A DNA stretch of 14,769 bases, taken from positions 1-14,769 of the forward strand of contig JAEEUO010000004.1 in NCBI GenBank assembly GCA_016286935.1, in the 5' to 3' direction. The stretch is from Bacillota bacterium (lineage in GTDB: Bacteria > Bacillota > Clostridia > Peptostreptococcales > Anaerovoracaceae). Below the pieces are notes generated by a model. The model worked only from the letters and a program-made list of their open reading frames with translations, was not told where the DNA came from and ran no database searches. This document shows positions 1 through 6,826 of this stretch, one piece after another. How positions within the stretch are numbered: position 1 is the first letter of the stretch; each line of letters opens with the position of its first letter. The translations under genes and the position numbers were made by a program.

Positions 1-797
1 GCAGGAGCCGCCTTGACGGGCTCTTCGGCCGGCGCGGCCTTCGGCGCTTCCGCCTTCAGCGGGCCGATCTCGAGCGCCTTCTTCGGGCAGCCCTTGACGC
101 AGAGTCCGCAGACGGTGCAGCTGTCGCGGTCGATCGTCCACGTCTTCGACGCGCGGTCTACGGTGATCGCGCCGTTCGGGCACTTCTTCGCGCAGAGCGT
201 GCAGTAGACGCACGCGTCGGCGTTGAAGTTGACGCCTTCCGGAGCCGGCTCCGCGAACGACAGCACCTTCTTCGGGCACTTCGCGATGCACTTGCCGCAC
301 TTGACGCACTTGGAGTTGTCGCAGGACCACGTCTTCGTCGCGCGGTCGACCGTGATCGCGCCTTCCGGGCACGTCTTCGCGCAGAGTCCGCAGTACACGC
401 ATCCGTCGGCGCAGACGAGATCGCCTTTCGGGATCTGCTTGACGCGGGAGCCGATGACGACGAGGTCCTTCGGATCGGTCGCGGTGAGGTGGTAGTCGCC
501 GGTCAGCGTGATCGCCTTCTCTTCGCAGAAGTCCTGGCACGTTCCGCAGAACGTGCAGGAGCACATGTCGAACGCGTAGGTGATCTTCGTGCCTTCGGGC
601 GTATCCTCAAACGTCCGCGTGATCGCTTCGGGCGCGCAGACTTTGATGCACATGCCGCAGTTCACGCACTTCTCGGGATCGTAGGCGATGCGGCCCTTGT
701 AGTTGGGCTTCGCGTCGTGGTTCTCCGCCGGGAAGTTGACGGTCGACGGCTTCGAGAAGAAGTTCTTCAGAGCAACGGGCAGGAACGGTAGCTTCAT
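1..797 (-). CDS. mbhN: Extended MbhN/EchF-like (NuoI-type) polyferredoxin subunit, 3' end cut by window edge
   Basis: Electron-entry subunit of the membrane-bound hydrogenase, expected to take electrons from reduced ferredoxin and pass them to the small subunit. Translating from ATG 797 gives 265 full codons with no stop before the edge. The N-terminus (residues 1-35, with KPSTVNFP) looks like MbhN/EchF. Two NuoI-like motifs follow (Cys44/47/50/54 and Cys81/84/87/91). Unlike the usual 120-140 residue two-cluster subunit, four more CxxCxxCxxxCP motifs come after: Cys133/136/139/143, 164/167/170/174, 196/199/202/206 and 227/230/233/237. Residues 133-182 and 196-245 are near copies, 63 residues apart. 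From about residue 246 the chain is rich in Ala, Pro, Lys and Glu and leaves the window. The start overlaps the mbhJ stop (ATGA), with GGAGG ten bases upstream. The family call is secure; the role of the extra clusters is inference. Confidence 0.9.
   Translation of the reverse strand, partial: MKLPFLPVALKNFFSKPSTVNFPAENHDAKPNYKGRIAYDPEKCVNCGMCIKVCAPEAITRTFEDTPEGTKITYAFDMCSCTFCGTCQDFCEEKAITLTGDYHLTATDPKDLVVIGSRVKQIPKGDLVCADGCVYCGLCAKTCPEGAITVDRATKTWSCDNSKCVKCGKCIAKCPKKVLSFAEPAPEGVNFNADACVYCTLCAKKCPNGAITVDRASKTWTIDRDSCTVCGLCVKGCPKKALEIGPLKAEAPKAAPAEEPVKAAP
63..401 (-). repeat. In-frame tandem duplication of a two-cluster ferredoxin unit inside mbhN
   Basis: The DNA at 252-401 (residues 133-182) and 63-212 (residues 196-245) encodes two similar units offset by 189 bases, exactly 63 codons. 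Both read CVYCxLCAKxCPxGAITVDR, then a KTW motif, then a second CxxCxxCxxxCPKK motif. The DNA stays alike as well: the forward strand near 151-195 and 340-384 shares long matching runs. This is a coding repeat inside one gene, not a CRISPR or intergenic repeat. Confidence 0.85.
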
Positions 798-1264
798 TTC
801 TTTTCCGCCTCCTTTTCCTTCTTGTACAGCGCGGCGCGCTTTTCTTCGAGGAGCGTCGCGGCCTTGTAGAGGCCTTCGATGACGGTCTCGGGCTTGCAGG
901 CGCAGCCCGCGATCGCCACGTCGACGTCGCAGAAGTTCTCGACCGGCGCTTCAACGGAGTAGCTTCCCTTGAAGACGTTGCCGCTCTGGGGGCAGGAGCC
1001 GAGCGTGACGATGCAGCGCGGTTCCGGGACCTGTTCGAGCGTGCGGATCAGACGGTCGCGGGACTGGAGCGTGACGGGGCCGGAGATGACGACGATGTCG
1101 GCGTGCCGGGGCGTGCCGGCAAGCTTGAAGCCGAACCGCTCCGCGTCGTACCGCGGCGTCAGGACCGCGACGAGTTCGATGTCGCAGCCGTTGCAGGAGC
1201 CCGTGTTGATGTGGTAGATCCAGGGGGATTTCGCCGAGGATTTCGCAATCGCTTTCTTGAACAT
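794..1264 (-). CDS. mbhJ: [NiFe] hydrogenase small subunit, group 4 (MbhJ/EchC, NuoB-like)
   Basis: Small subunit, 156 residues, carrying the single proximal 4Fe-4S cluster next to the NiFe site. It links the ferredoxin-like subunit to the large subunit on the cytoplasmic arm. The ligands visible are Cys24 and Cys27 in GSCNGCD, Cys91 in LGSCPQSG and Cys121 in GCACKPE. Family members usually read GCPPxPE at the last site, so this copy has Ala-Cys in place of Pro-Pro and an extra Cys123. It lacks the additional cluster-binding C-terminal domain of classical [NiFe] small subunits, as expected for group 4, and ends in a charged stretch (YKKEKEAEKK). ATG 1264 has GGAGG six bases upstream. The gene follows mbhM by 18 bases and overlaps mbhN by four. 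Confidence 0.93.
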   Translation of the reverse strand: MFKKAIAKSSAKSPWIYHINTGSCNGCDIELVAVLTPRYDAERFGFKLAGTPRHADIVVISGPVTLQSRDRLIRTLEQVPEPRCIVTLGSCPQSGNVFKGSYSVEAPVENFCDVDVAIAGCACKPETVIEGLYKAATLLEEKRAALYKKEKEAEKK

Positions 1265-1282
1265 GGTTTCCTCCTCCCTTCC

Positions 1283-2236
1283 TTACAGACCGAACCAGAC
1301 GAGGATCAGGCTCAGGAGAGCAAGACCCGCGACGATGGTCCAGTAGAACTTGAACAGCTTCTCGATCTTGAGACGCGCGCAGATCGCGTGGGGGATCGTC
1401 ATCGTGAGGACGGTCAGAACGATCGAGATCGCGACGTAGATGATCGCGTTGAGCCAGACCATGCCGGTGTCGATCCCGCCGAGGAACAGCGTCGTGAACA
1501 GGCCGGTCATGATGAACATCTTGATCGCGGTGTTGAGCTTGAACACGCCGAGCGGGGCGCCCGAGTACTCAACGAGCGGACCTTCGCAGATCTCCGTCTC
1601 CGCCTCCGCGACGTCGAAGGGCTGGGTGCCGACTTCGGCGGGGATGATGAGCAGGAACGCGAGCGCGGCGGGGATCAGCGCCCAGTGGGCGATCAGGCAT
1701 CCGTTCGAGAGCTGCCAGTTGGCGATCGAGCGCATCGAGAACACGAGCGTTTCGCCGCCGACGACCTTCGCGACGGACAGCAGCGCGATGATCAGCGGGA
1801 ACTCGTACGCCATCATCGTGACCATCTCACGGGAGATGCCGATGCCCGCGTAGGGCGAGCCGGACGACGAGCCGCCGACGATCAGGCAGACGGCCGGGAT
1901 CGTCAGGAGATAGAGGATGACGATGAGGTCCGCCGAGCCGCTGAAGGCGCTGTAGCCGAAGATCGGGATGAAGAGCATCATCACGATGAGGCTCGAGAGG
2001 CCGACGACCGGCGCTCCGAGAAAGACGGCGCGGTTCGCGTTCGACGGAACGATCGTTTCCTTGCCCATGAGCTTCAGGAAGTCATACCACGGCTGGACGA
2101 TCGGCGGACCGACGCGCTTCTGCATCCGGGCGAGGACCTTGCGGTCGATGCCCGCGAGCAGGAGGCCGATCACGCAGACGAACAGGAGGCCCGGGAAGAC
2201 GAGTACGTGGAACAGAATCATCAGGATATCGTACAT
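1283..2236 (-). CDS. mbhM: Membrane anchor subunit, NuoH-like (MbhM/EchB)
   Basis: Integral membrane protein of 317 residues with about eight hydrophobic segments, homologous to complex I NuoH. It anchors the hydrogenase arm to the membrane and is thought to couple redox chemistry to ion movement. Family signatures are DRKVLARMQKRVGPP (residues 31-45) followed by QPWYDFLKLMGKE, SREMVTMMAYEFP (135-147), and the acidic loop PFDVAEAETEICEGPLVEY (206-224), which in NuoH lies near the quinone site and here would face the small subunit. Length is normal for the family. ATG 2236 has AGGAGGTG upstream. The gene lies 13 bases after the mrpD-like stop and 18 before mbhJ. Confidence 0.94.
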   Translation of the reverse strand: MYDILMILFHVLVFPGLLFVCVIGLLLAGIDRKVLARMQKRVGPPIVQPWYDFLKLMGKETIVPSNANRAVFLGAPVVGLSSLIVMMLFIPIFGYSAFSGSADLIVILYLLTIPAVCLIVGGSSSGSPYAGIGISREMVTMMAYEFPLIIALLSVAKVVGGETLVFSMRSIANWQLSNGCLIAHWALIPAALAFLLIIPAEVGTQPFDVAEAETEICEGPLVEYSGAPLGVFKLNTAIKMFIMTGLFTTLFLGGIDTGMVWLNAIIYVAISIVLTVLTMTIPHAICARLKIEKLFKFYWTIVAGLALLSLILVWFGL

Positions 2237-2249
2237 TTCCGTTCACCTC

Positions 2250-4172
2250 CTATTTCACGAAGATCACCATGAAGATGGCGATCACAGCCGTCGCGATGAC
2301 GACCCAGGAGGCATACGTGTTCACGTTGCCGTCGTGGGCGCCCTGGACGACGTTGAAGTAACCCTTGAAGTCCTTCTTGAATCCCCAGAAGAGGTCGGAG
2401 CCTCCGACGTGGGAATGAAGGGCATGCTCGCCGCCGAAGAACGTGGCGTATTTGCCGTCCTGCGGTTCGCCTTCGGCATCGCTGAGGCGTCCGCGCGTCT
2501 TGTCGCCGAGAACGACGACGAGGCAGATCGCGACGAGGCAGATGACGAAGAGCAGCAGCCAGGAGATCGGATCCCAGACGCTGAGGCGCGGCGCGTCGAC
2601 GAGGTGGTTCTGGACACCCGCGGCGGCGGAGTAGCCGGCGCCCATCATCGAATCGATGTACTTGACCGTGTTCAGGGTCGCGACCATCGCCGGATAGAGC
2701 ACCTTCTCATACACGAAGTTGTAGAAGACGCCCGAGGCGAGGCAGGCGACCGACAGGATCCACATCGGCAGGCGCATCGAGAACGGCACTTCCTTCGTGT
2801 CCTTCAGGCTGTCCGGGCACTGTCCGAAGAAGCAGGCCTGGGTGACCTTGATGAAGGAGGCGAGCGTCATCACGGAGACGACGACCGCGACGATCGTGAC
2901 GACCGCGTAGAAGAAGTTGCCGGTCGTGACGGCCTTGGCGTAGGCGGCCTGGTAGACCATCCACTTCGAGGCGAAGCCGTTGAACGGCGGGAGGCCCGAG
3001 ATCGAGAACGCGCCGACGAGGAAGCAGATCGTCGTCAGCGGCATCTTCTTCGAGAGGCCGCCGAGCTTGTCGAGGTTCGTCGTGCCGGTGGCCTTGAGGA
3101 CTGCGCCGGCGGTGAGGAACAGAAGGCCCTTGAACAGCGTGTGGTTCATCGCGTGGAACAGGCCCGCGGAGAGGCCGACCGCCGTCGAGAGGCCGATCGC
3201 CGTGATCACGTAGCCGATCTGGGAGATCGAGTGGAACGCGAGCAGACGCTTGAAGTCATGCTGCGCGAGCGCCATCGTGACGCCGACGAACATCGTCACG
3301 CAGCCGAACGCCACGAGAAGGATCTGGAGGCTCGACTGGTCCATCGCGTGGAAGATCGTGTAGCACAGCCGGATCATGCCGTACACGCCCGCCTTGTTGA
3401 CCATGCCGGAGAACATCATCGATACGGAGGTGGGAGCGACCATATACGCGTCGGCGGCAGGGGTGTGGAACGGGACGATGAACGCTTTGACGGCGAGGCC
3501 CGCGAACATCAGCGCGAAGGCGAAGACGGTCGTCGGGTTCAGCGGCTGGGAGCCGAGGATCGACGAGAGCTGCGCCATGTTCAGGGTGTGGCAGCTCATG
3601 TAGAGGACCGCGATCCCCGCGAGGGTCATCGAGGAGCCGATCGAACCGAGCGCCAGGTACTTGAACGCGCCTTCGAGCGCTCCGAACGAACGGTTGCGGA
3701 ACGCGGTCAGCGCGACGGCGGCGAAGGTCATGATCTCGATCATGACGAACATATTGAAGACGTCGCCCGTGAGAACGAGACCGAGGACGCCGCCCGAGAG
3801 CATCAGGAACAGCGTGTAGTAGTGGCCGAGATGTTCGTCCTTCTCCATGTAGCGGATCGAGTAGATGCCGCTCAGGAAGAACGTCGTCACGGTCAGGAGC
3901 GCGAAGAACAGGTTCAGCGCATCGACTTCGTAGCCGATACCGATGGCGTACCCGCTCACAGGCGCCCAGTTGCCCATCCAGTAGCTGATGACTTCGCCGT
4001 CGAAGAAGACGGGCTTGATCAGCGCGTAGATGCAGACTGTGGAAATACCCGCAACAACGATCGCGATCGTGTTCCGGACGGCCTTGTTCTTCGCGCCGAA
4101 GATTTCGACGAGGAACGCGCCGAGGAACAGGATCATGACGGCGATGACGGGAAAGTGATGATAGTCAAACAT
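2250..4172 (-). CDS. mbhH: MrpD/NuoN-type ion-translocating subunit with long C-terminal extension (MbhH, probably including MbhI)
   Basis: Large antiporter-like membrane subunit, expected to carry the main proton or ion channel. At 640 residues it is well above the roughly 500 of MrpD or MbhH. Conserved charged residues are present: Glu146 in MIEIMTF, Lys229 in GLAVKAFIVPFHTPAADAY (225-243), Lys260 in MVNKAG, Lys348 in TLFKGL and Lys403 in FASKW. After about residue 510 comes an extra part: a membrane helix (about 534-556), a soluble stretch with YATFFGGEHALHSHVGG (575-591) and FKGYF, and a last helix (about 621-639). This layout resembles the lateral-helix end of NuoL, which archaeal Mbh encodes separately as MbhI. 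No separate mbhI is seen here. ATG 4172 overlaps the mrpC-like stop by one base (TAATG). Confidence 0.92.
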   Translation of the reverse strand: MFDYHHFPVIAVMILFLGAFLVEIFGAKNKAVRNTIAIVVAGISTVCIYALIKPVFFDGEVISYWMGNWAPVSGYAIGIGYEVDALNLFFALLTVTTFFLSGIYSIRYMEKDEHLGHYYTLFLMLSGGVLGLVLTGDVFNMFVMIEIMTFAAVALTAFRNRSFGALEGAFKYLALGSIGSSMTLAGIAVLYMSCHTLNMAQLSSILGSQPLNPTTVFAFALMFAGLAVKAFIVPFHTPAADAYMVAPTSVSMMFSGMVNKAGVYGMIRLCYTIFHAMDQSSLQILLVAFGCVTMFVGVTMALAQHDFKRLLAFHSISQIGYVITAIGLSTAVGLSAGLFHAMNHTLFKGLLFLTAGAVLKATGTTNLDKLGGLSKKMPLTTICFLVGAFSISGLPPFNGFASKWMVYQAAYAKAVTTGNFFYAVVTIVAVVVSVMTLASFIKVTQACFFGQCPDSLKDTKEVPFSMRLPMWILSVACLASGVFYNFVYEKVLYPAMVATLNTVKYIDSMMGAGYSAAAGVQNHLVDAPRLSVWDPISWLLLFVICLVAICLVVVLGDKTRGRLSDAEGEPQDGKYATFFGGEHALHSHVGGSDLFWGFKKDFKGYFNVVQGAHDGNVNTYASWVVIATAVIAIFMVIFVK

Positions 4173-4531
4173 TATCCTCTGATCCTCCTTACATCGTCCG
4201 CATTGATCGAGTGGTACTTCCGGTAGATCATGACCACGAGAGCCAGCGCCATCGCGTCAACGCACGCGCCGATGACGATGGAGGTGAGCGTCAGGGCCTG
4301 GGGGACCGGGTCGACGAAATACGTCGACGCGGCGCCGTTCAGAAGCTCGGCGATCGTGTAGATCGGAGCCGTTCCGCCGTCGTTGAAGCCGACGGAGACG
4401 ATGAACAGGTTGACGCCGTAGTCGATGATGCCAAGGCCGATGACGACCTTGATGAGATCCTTCTTCATCGTGACGGCATAGAGGCCGAGGCAGATGAGCA
4501 TGATCGAAACGCAGTAGTTCACGATGATCAT
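4172..4531 (-). CDS. mbhG: Mrp antiporter subunit C-like / NuoK-like membrane subunit (MbhG)
   Basis: Small three-helix membrane protein of 119 residues, related to MrpC and NuoK, part of the ion-translocating module. The family signature DPVPQALTLTSIVIG lies at residues 74-88. An Asp at position 92 sits in the last helix and the C-terminus is basic (RRIRG). Length is normal. ATG 4531 overlaps the preceding mbhF stop in an ATGA arrangement and has GGAGGTG upstream, so translation is probably coupled. Confidence 0.93.
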   Translation of the reverse strand: MIIVNYCVSIMLICLGLYAVTMKKDLIKVVIGLGIIDYGVNLFIVSVGFNDGGTAPIYTIAELLNGAASTYFVDPVPQALTLTSIVIGACVDAMALALVVMIYRKYHSINADDVRRIRG

Positions 4532-5013
4532 TCGACAGCCACCTCCTCTTCTTCGTCCTCATCATCGTCCGGCGCGAGAAGGCCGAGCATGAGGAGGAGC
4601 AGGAAACCGACACCGGTCAGGACCTTGTAGCCGACGGAATAGCCCATGAACGTGATCGTACCGGCGGAGATCAGGTCGCCGACCTGTCCGTCGTTGAAGA
4701 ACACGTTGCGGCAGAAGTTCGCGCCGAGGAAGATGCCGAGCATGCCGAGGATGACGTACAGCGTCGCGCCGCACGCCTCGTTCACGCGCAGGACCTCGGG
4801 ATTGAGCGCCTTCGTGGCATTCTTGAATCCGTAGGCGAGATAGAGCAGAAGCGCCGCGGAGGCGACCATCACGCCGCCCTGGAAGCCGCCGCCGGGGGAG
4901 ACGGTTCCGAAGAGGATGATGTAGACGCCGAACGTGACGGCGAAGGGCAGGAACGAGTCGGCGCCGCATTTCACGACGATCGAGCGCTCCTGAATTCCGG
5001 ATTTGAATCTCAT
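4528..5013 (-). CDS. mbhF: Mrp antiporter subunit B-like membrane protein (MbhF)
   Basis: MnhB/MrpB-family membrane subunit of 161 residues with about four helices, part of the Na+/H+ antiporter-like module. The diagnostic turn SPGGGFQGG lies at residues 39-47 after a helix that starts with FLPFAVTFGVYIILFG. The protein ends in a strikingly acidic tail, PDDDEDEEEEVAVE (148-161), which ordinary MrpB proteins do not need for function as far as is known. ATG 5013 overlaps the mbhE stop (ATGA) and has GGAGGAG upstream. Confidence 0.93.
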   Translation of the reverse strand: MRFKSGIQERSIVVKCGADSFLPFAVTFGVYIILFGTVSPGGGFQGGVMVASAALLLYLAYGFKNATKALNPEVLRVNEACGATLYVILGMLGIFLGANFCRNVFFNDGQVGDLISAGTITFMGYSVGYKVLTGVGFLLLLMLGLLAPDDDEDEEEEVAVE

Positions 5014-5375
5014 TGTTTCTCCTCCTCCTTCTTCGCCTTTTTGTGGCCGCGGCTGACGATAACGAATGCGCCCGCGATGGCGGTCAGCAGGATGAACGAT
5101 TCACCCAGCGTGTCGTAACCGCGGAAGTCGAAGACGACGGCGGCGACGTTGTTCGCGGCCATGGTCTTCGAGAGGTTCTCCTTCACGATGATGTCGGCGA
5201 CCCCGTCCGGGTTCGAGACGTCGTAGGATTCGGGATCGTTGTAGAGGTCAACGACGTTGACGTCCGAACCGTCATAGGCGATCGGGATGTTCAGGTACGC
5301 GTTGACGACGGCGGCGAGTCCGAACGCCAGGATCACGACGAGGGAGATGATCGTAATTGCTTTTCTTGCTTTCAT
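5010..5375 (-). CDS. mbhE: Hydrogenase membrane subunit E (MbhE; MrpB-related)
   Basis: Membrane protein of 121 residues with two helices (about 7-26 and 92-108) and a roughly 60-residue exported or periplasmic-side segment between them. The conserved VVFDFRGYDTLGE (80-92) is typical of the MbhE family, which corresponds to the C-terminal end of MrpA. The tail is highly charged (RGHKKAKKEEEKQ). The start overlaps the previous stop by one base (TAATG), and a GGAGG lies further upstream inside the end of mbhD. It is followed directly by mbhF. Confidence 0.9.
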   Translation of the reverse strand: MKARKAITIISLVVILAFGLAAVVNAYLNIPIAYDGSDVNVVDLYNDPESYDVSNPDGVADIIVKENLSKTMAANNVAAVVFDFRGYDTLGESFILLTAIAGAFVIVSRGHKKAKKEEEKQ

Positions 5376-5635
5376 TACTTTTCTTCATCCTCCTTCTTCG
5401 TAGTCTTCTTCACGGCGATGACGAAGATCGCGGTGGAGAGCACGGCGCCGACCGCGGCTTCCGCGATCGCGACGTCGGGCGCGTGGAGCAGGATGAATTC
5501 GAGCGCCATGAACGCGCCGGTCACGCCGAGGGAGATGACGGCCGTCAGGTTTTTCTTCGCGGTGACGGCGAAGATCGCGGTGGCGAGCACGCCGCAGAGA
5601 ACAAGCGTGTTCAGGATCGTAACAGCGTTAATCAT
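5375..5635 (-). CDS. mbhD: Hydrogenase membrane subunit D (MbhD; DUF4040, MrpA C-terminal-like)
   Basis: Small membrane protein of 86 residues with three hydrophobic segments. The signature HAPDVAIAEAAVGAVL (51-66) matches the DUF4040/MbhD family, which corresponds to part of MrpA. The C-terminus is a charged tail, KKTTKKEDEEK. The start is not certain: ATG 5635 is chosen because MINAVTILNTLV begins the first helix and overlaps the mrpG stop. An in-frame ATG at 5656 would add seven residues but has no clear ribosome binding site. A GGGGAGG lies between the two. Confidence 0.88.
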   Translation of the reverse strand: MINAVTILNTLVLCGVLATAIFAVTAKKNLTAVISLGVTGAFMALEFILLHAPDVAIAEAAVGAVLSTAIFVIAVKKTTKKEDEEK

Positions 5636-5972
5636 TTTGTTCCAGATCCTCCCCATACTTGTCGATCGTCATGTCCTTCTCGGGCCGGACGCCGTGGCGG
5701 TAGGCCGCCTTGGCGATCGCGTGGCCCGCGATCGGGTTCGTGACGATGTAGAATACACCGAGGACGGCGATCTTGACCGCCATCGAGGTGTCATGAAGAA
5801 CGGTTAATGCATACAGGAAGCCGCCGATGATGACGCCGAGTACGCCGAAGGTGGCAATGTTCGTGGAGGACTGCATCCGGCAGAACGAGTCCGGCATACG
5901 AAGCATTCCCACAACGCCTGCGAAAGCGAAGAATACGCTGCAAGCGATCAGAATGTCGATTGCAATTCTCAT
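5628..5972 (-). CDS. mbhC: Mrp antiporter subunit G-like membrane protein (MbhC)
   Basis: MnhG/MrpG-family subunit of 114 residues with three helices. The conserved GVVGMLRMPDSFCRMQSSTN (residues 19-38) corresponds to the LGLLRLPDxYxRxHAxT motif of the family. Its cytoplasmic C-terminus is hydrophilic. ATG 5972 overlaps the mrpF-like stop (ATGA) and has GGAGG seven bases upstream. It belongs to the ion-translocating module. Confidence 0.92.
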   Translation of the reverse strand: MRIAIDILIACSVFFAFAGVVGMLRMPDSFCRMQSSTNIATFGVLGVIIGGFLYALTVLHDTSMAVKIAVLGVFYIVTNPIAGHAIAKAAYRHGVRPEKDMTIDKYGEDLEQND

Positions 5973-6223
5973 AGTCTTCCCTCCAGGTAACGGGCGACGA
6001 GGACCGAGCCGATGAAGCCCAGAACCGCCGTCACAAGCGCGATGTCAAGGTAGATCCCGCGGCCCGAGAAGAGCGCGAACAGGATCAGAGCCATGTCGGC
6101 GAGGATGTCGATGGAATCCGCCGCGACTGCGCGGTCGGCGACGCTCGGGCCCTTGATCAGGCGGTAGAGGAGCGTCAGCGCGAGGACCACGAAGCAGATG
6201 GCAAAGAAAATCAGTTCATTCAT
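5969..6223 (-). CDS. mbhB: Mrp antiporter subunit F-like membrane protein (MbhB)
   Basis: MnhF/MrpF-family subunit of 84 residues with three helices. The family signature RLIKGPSVADRAVAADSID lies at residues 21-39. ATG 6223 is chosen because MNELIFFAICF starts the first helix one base after the mrpE-like stop. A longer frame reaching 6274 is just the overlap with the end of mrpE. The ribosome binding site is weak, so translation is probably coupled to the gene before. Confidence 0.92.
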   Translation of the reverse strand: MNELIFFAICFVVLALTLLYRLIKGPSVADRAVAADSIDILADMALILFALFSGRGIYLDIALVTAVLGFIGSVLVARYLEGRL

Positions 6224-6224
6224 T

Positions 6225-6767
6225 TCAGTCCCAAATCCTCCTGATCCATTTTTCCATCGTTCCCTTGATGGCATCGCCCGCTTTCGCGGGATCCGTCTCC
6301 TTGACGTTGATCCAGTGAATGTAGTAGTTCGTTTTCCCGTTTTCGTCCGCGATGTCCATCGTGATCGTGCCGGGCGTCAGGGTGATGGAATTGGCGAGCA
6401 TGGAGAGACCGTATTCGGCCTTCACGTCCGCCGGCACCTTGACGATGCCCGGGTTCACCGGAAGCTTCGGATTCAGCGCCCGGAACGCTACGTCGACGTT
6501 CGCTTTGGTCAGTTCCCAAAGGAAGACGAAGACGTAGGCCAGGAGACTGAAGAAGCGCTTCGGGGCGAGCAGGTAAAACGCGTTCCTGTGAATGAAGAAG
6601 CGGGCCGTGAACAGCGAGACGAAGCCGCTCACGAGCGCGCCTGCCACAAGCACCTCCCAGGAGGCCCTGCCCTGAAAGATCGCCACGATCTGGCCTGTGA
6701 TCAGAAGCCAGAAGCAGTAGATCAGAAGGGCTGTCGACAGGAACGCGGGAAAGGTTGTCTTTTTCAA
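6225..6767 (-). CDS. mbhA: Mrp antiporter subunit E-like membrane protein (MbhA), TTG start
   Basis: MnhE/MrpE-family subunit of 180 residues, first gene of the ion-translocating module. Two or three N-terminal helices (about 8-30, 38-58 and 70-87) lead into a soluble C-terminal domain with the signature LANSITLTPGTITMDI (124-139) and YYIHWINV (148-155). The start is a TTG at 6767. It is supported by AGGAGG seven bases upstream and by MKKTTFPAFL preceding the first helix. It follows hypA after a 59-base spacer, the longest gap but one within the operon. Confidence 0.92.
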   Translation of the reverse strand: MKKTTFPAFLSTALLIYCFWLLITGQIVAIFQGRASWEVLVAGALVSGFVSLFTARFFIHRNAFYLLAPKRFFSLLAYVFVFLWELTKANVDVAFRALNPKLPVNPGIVKVPADVKAEYGLSMLANSITLTPGTITMDIADENGKTNYYIHWINVKETDPAKAGDAIKGTMEKWIRRIWD

Positions 6768-6774
6768 GAGAATA

Positions 6775-6780
6775 CCTCCT
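6775..6780 (-). promoter_or_regulatory. Strong ribosome binding site fixing the TTG start of mbhA
   Basis: The minus strand reads AGGAGG followed by TATTCTC and then TTG. The seven-base spacing is ideal and no ATG is available nearby, so this site decides the non-ATG start. Confidence 0.8.
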
Positions 6781-6826
6781 CAAGTTCCGTTGTGATAACG
6801 ATATGTGAAATAAGTTGTACCGTTTG

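Noticed and set aside
63..401. Regular repeats that might suggest a CRISPR array
   Set aside because: Only two long diverged units are present, in frame within the ferredoxin domains, without short identical repeats or spacers.
1968..4226. A 752-codon open frame on the plus strand rich in Asp, Glu, Arg and His
   Set aside because: It lies antisense to mbhM and mbhH, which carry clear family motifs. Its composition is what GC-rich codon use gives on the opposite strand, and it matches no known domain.
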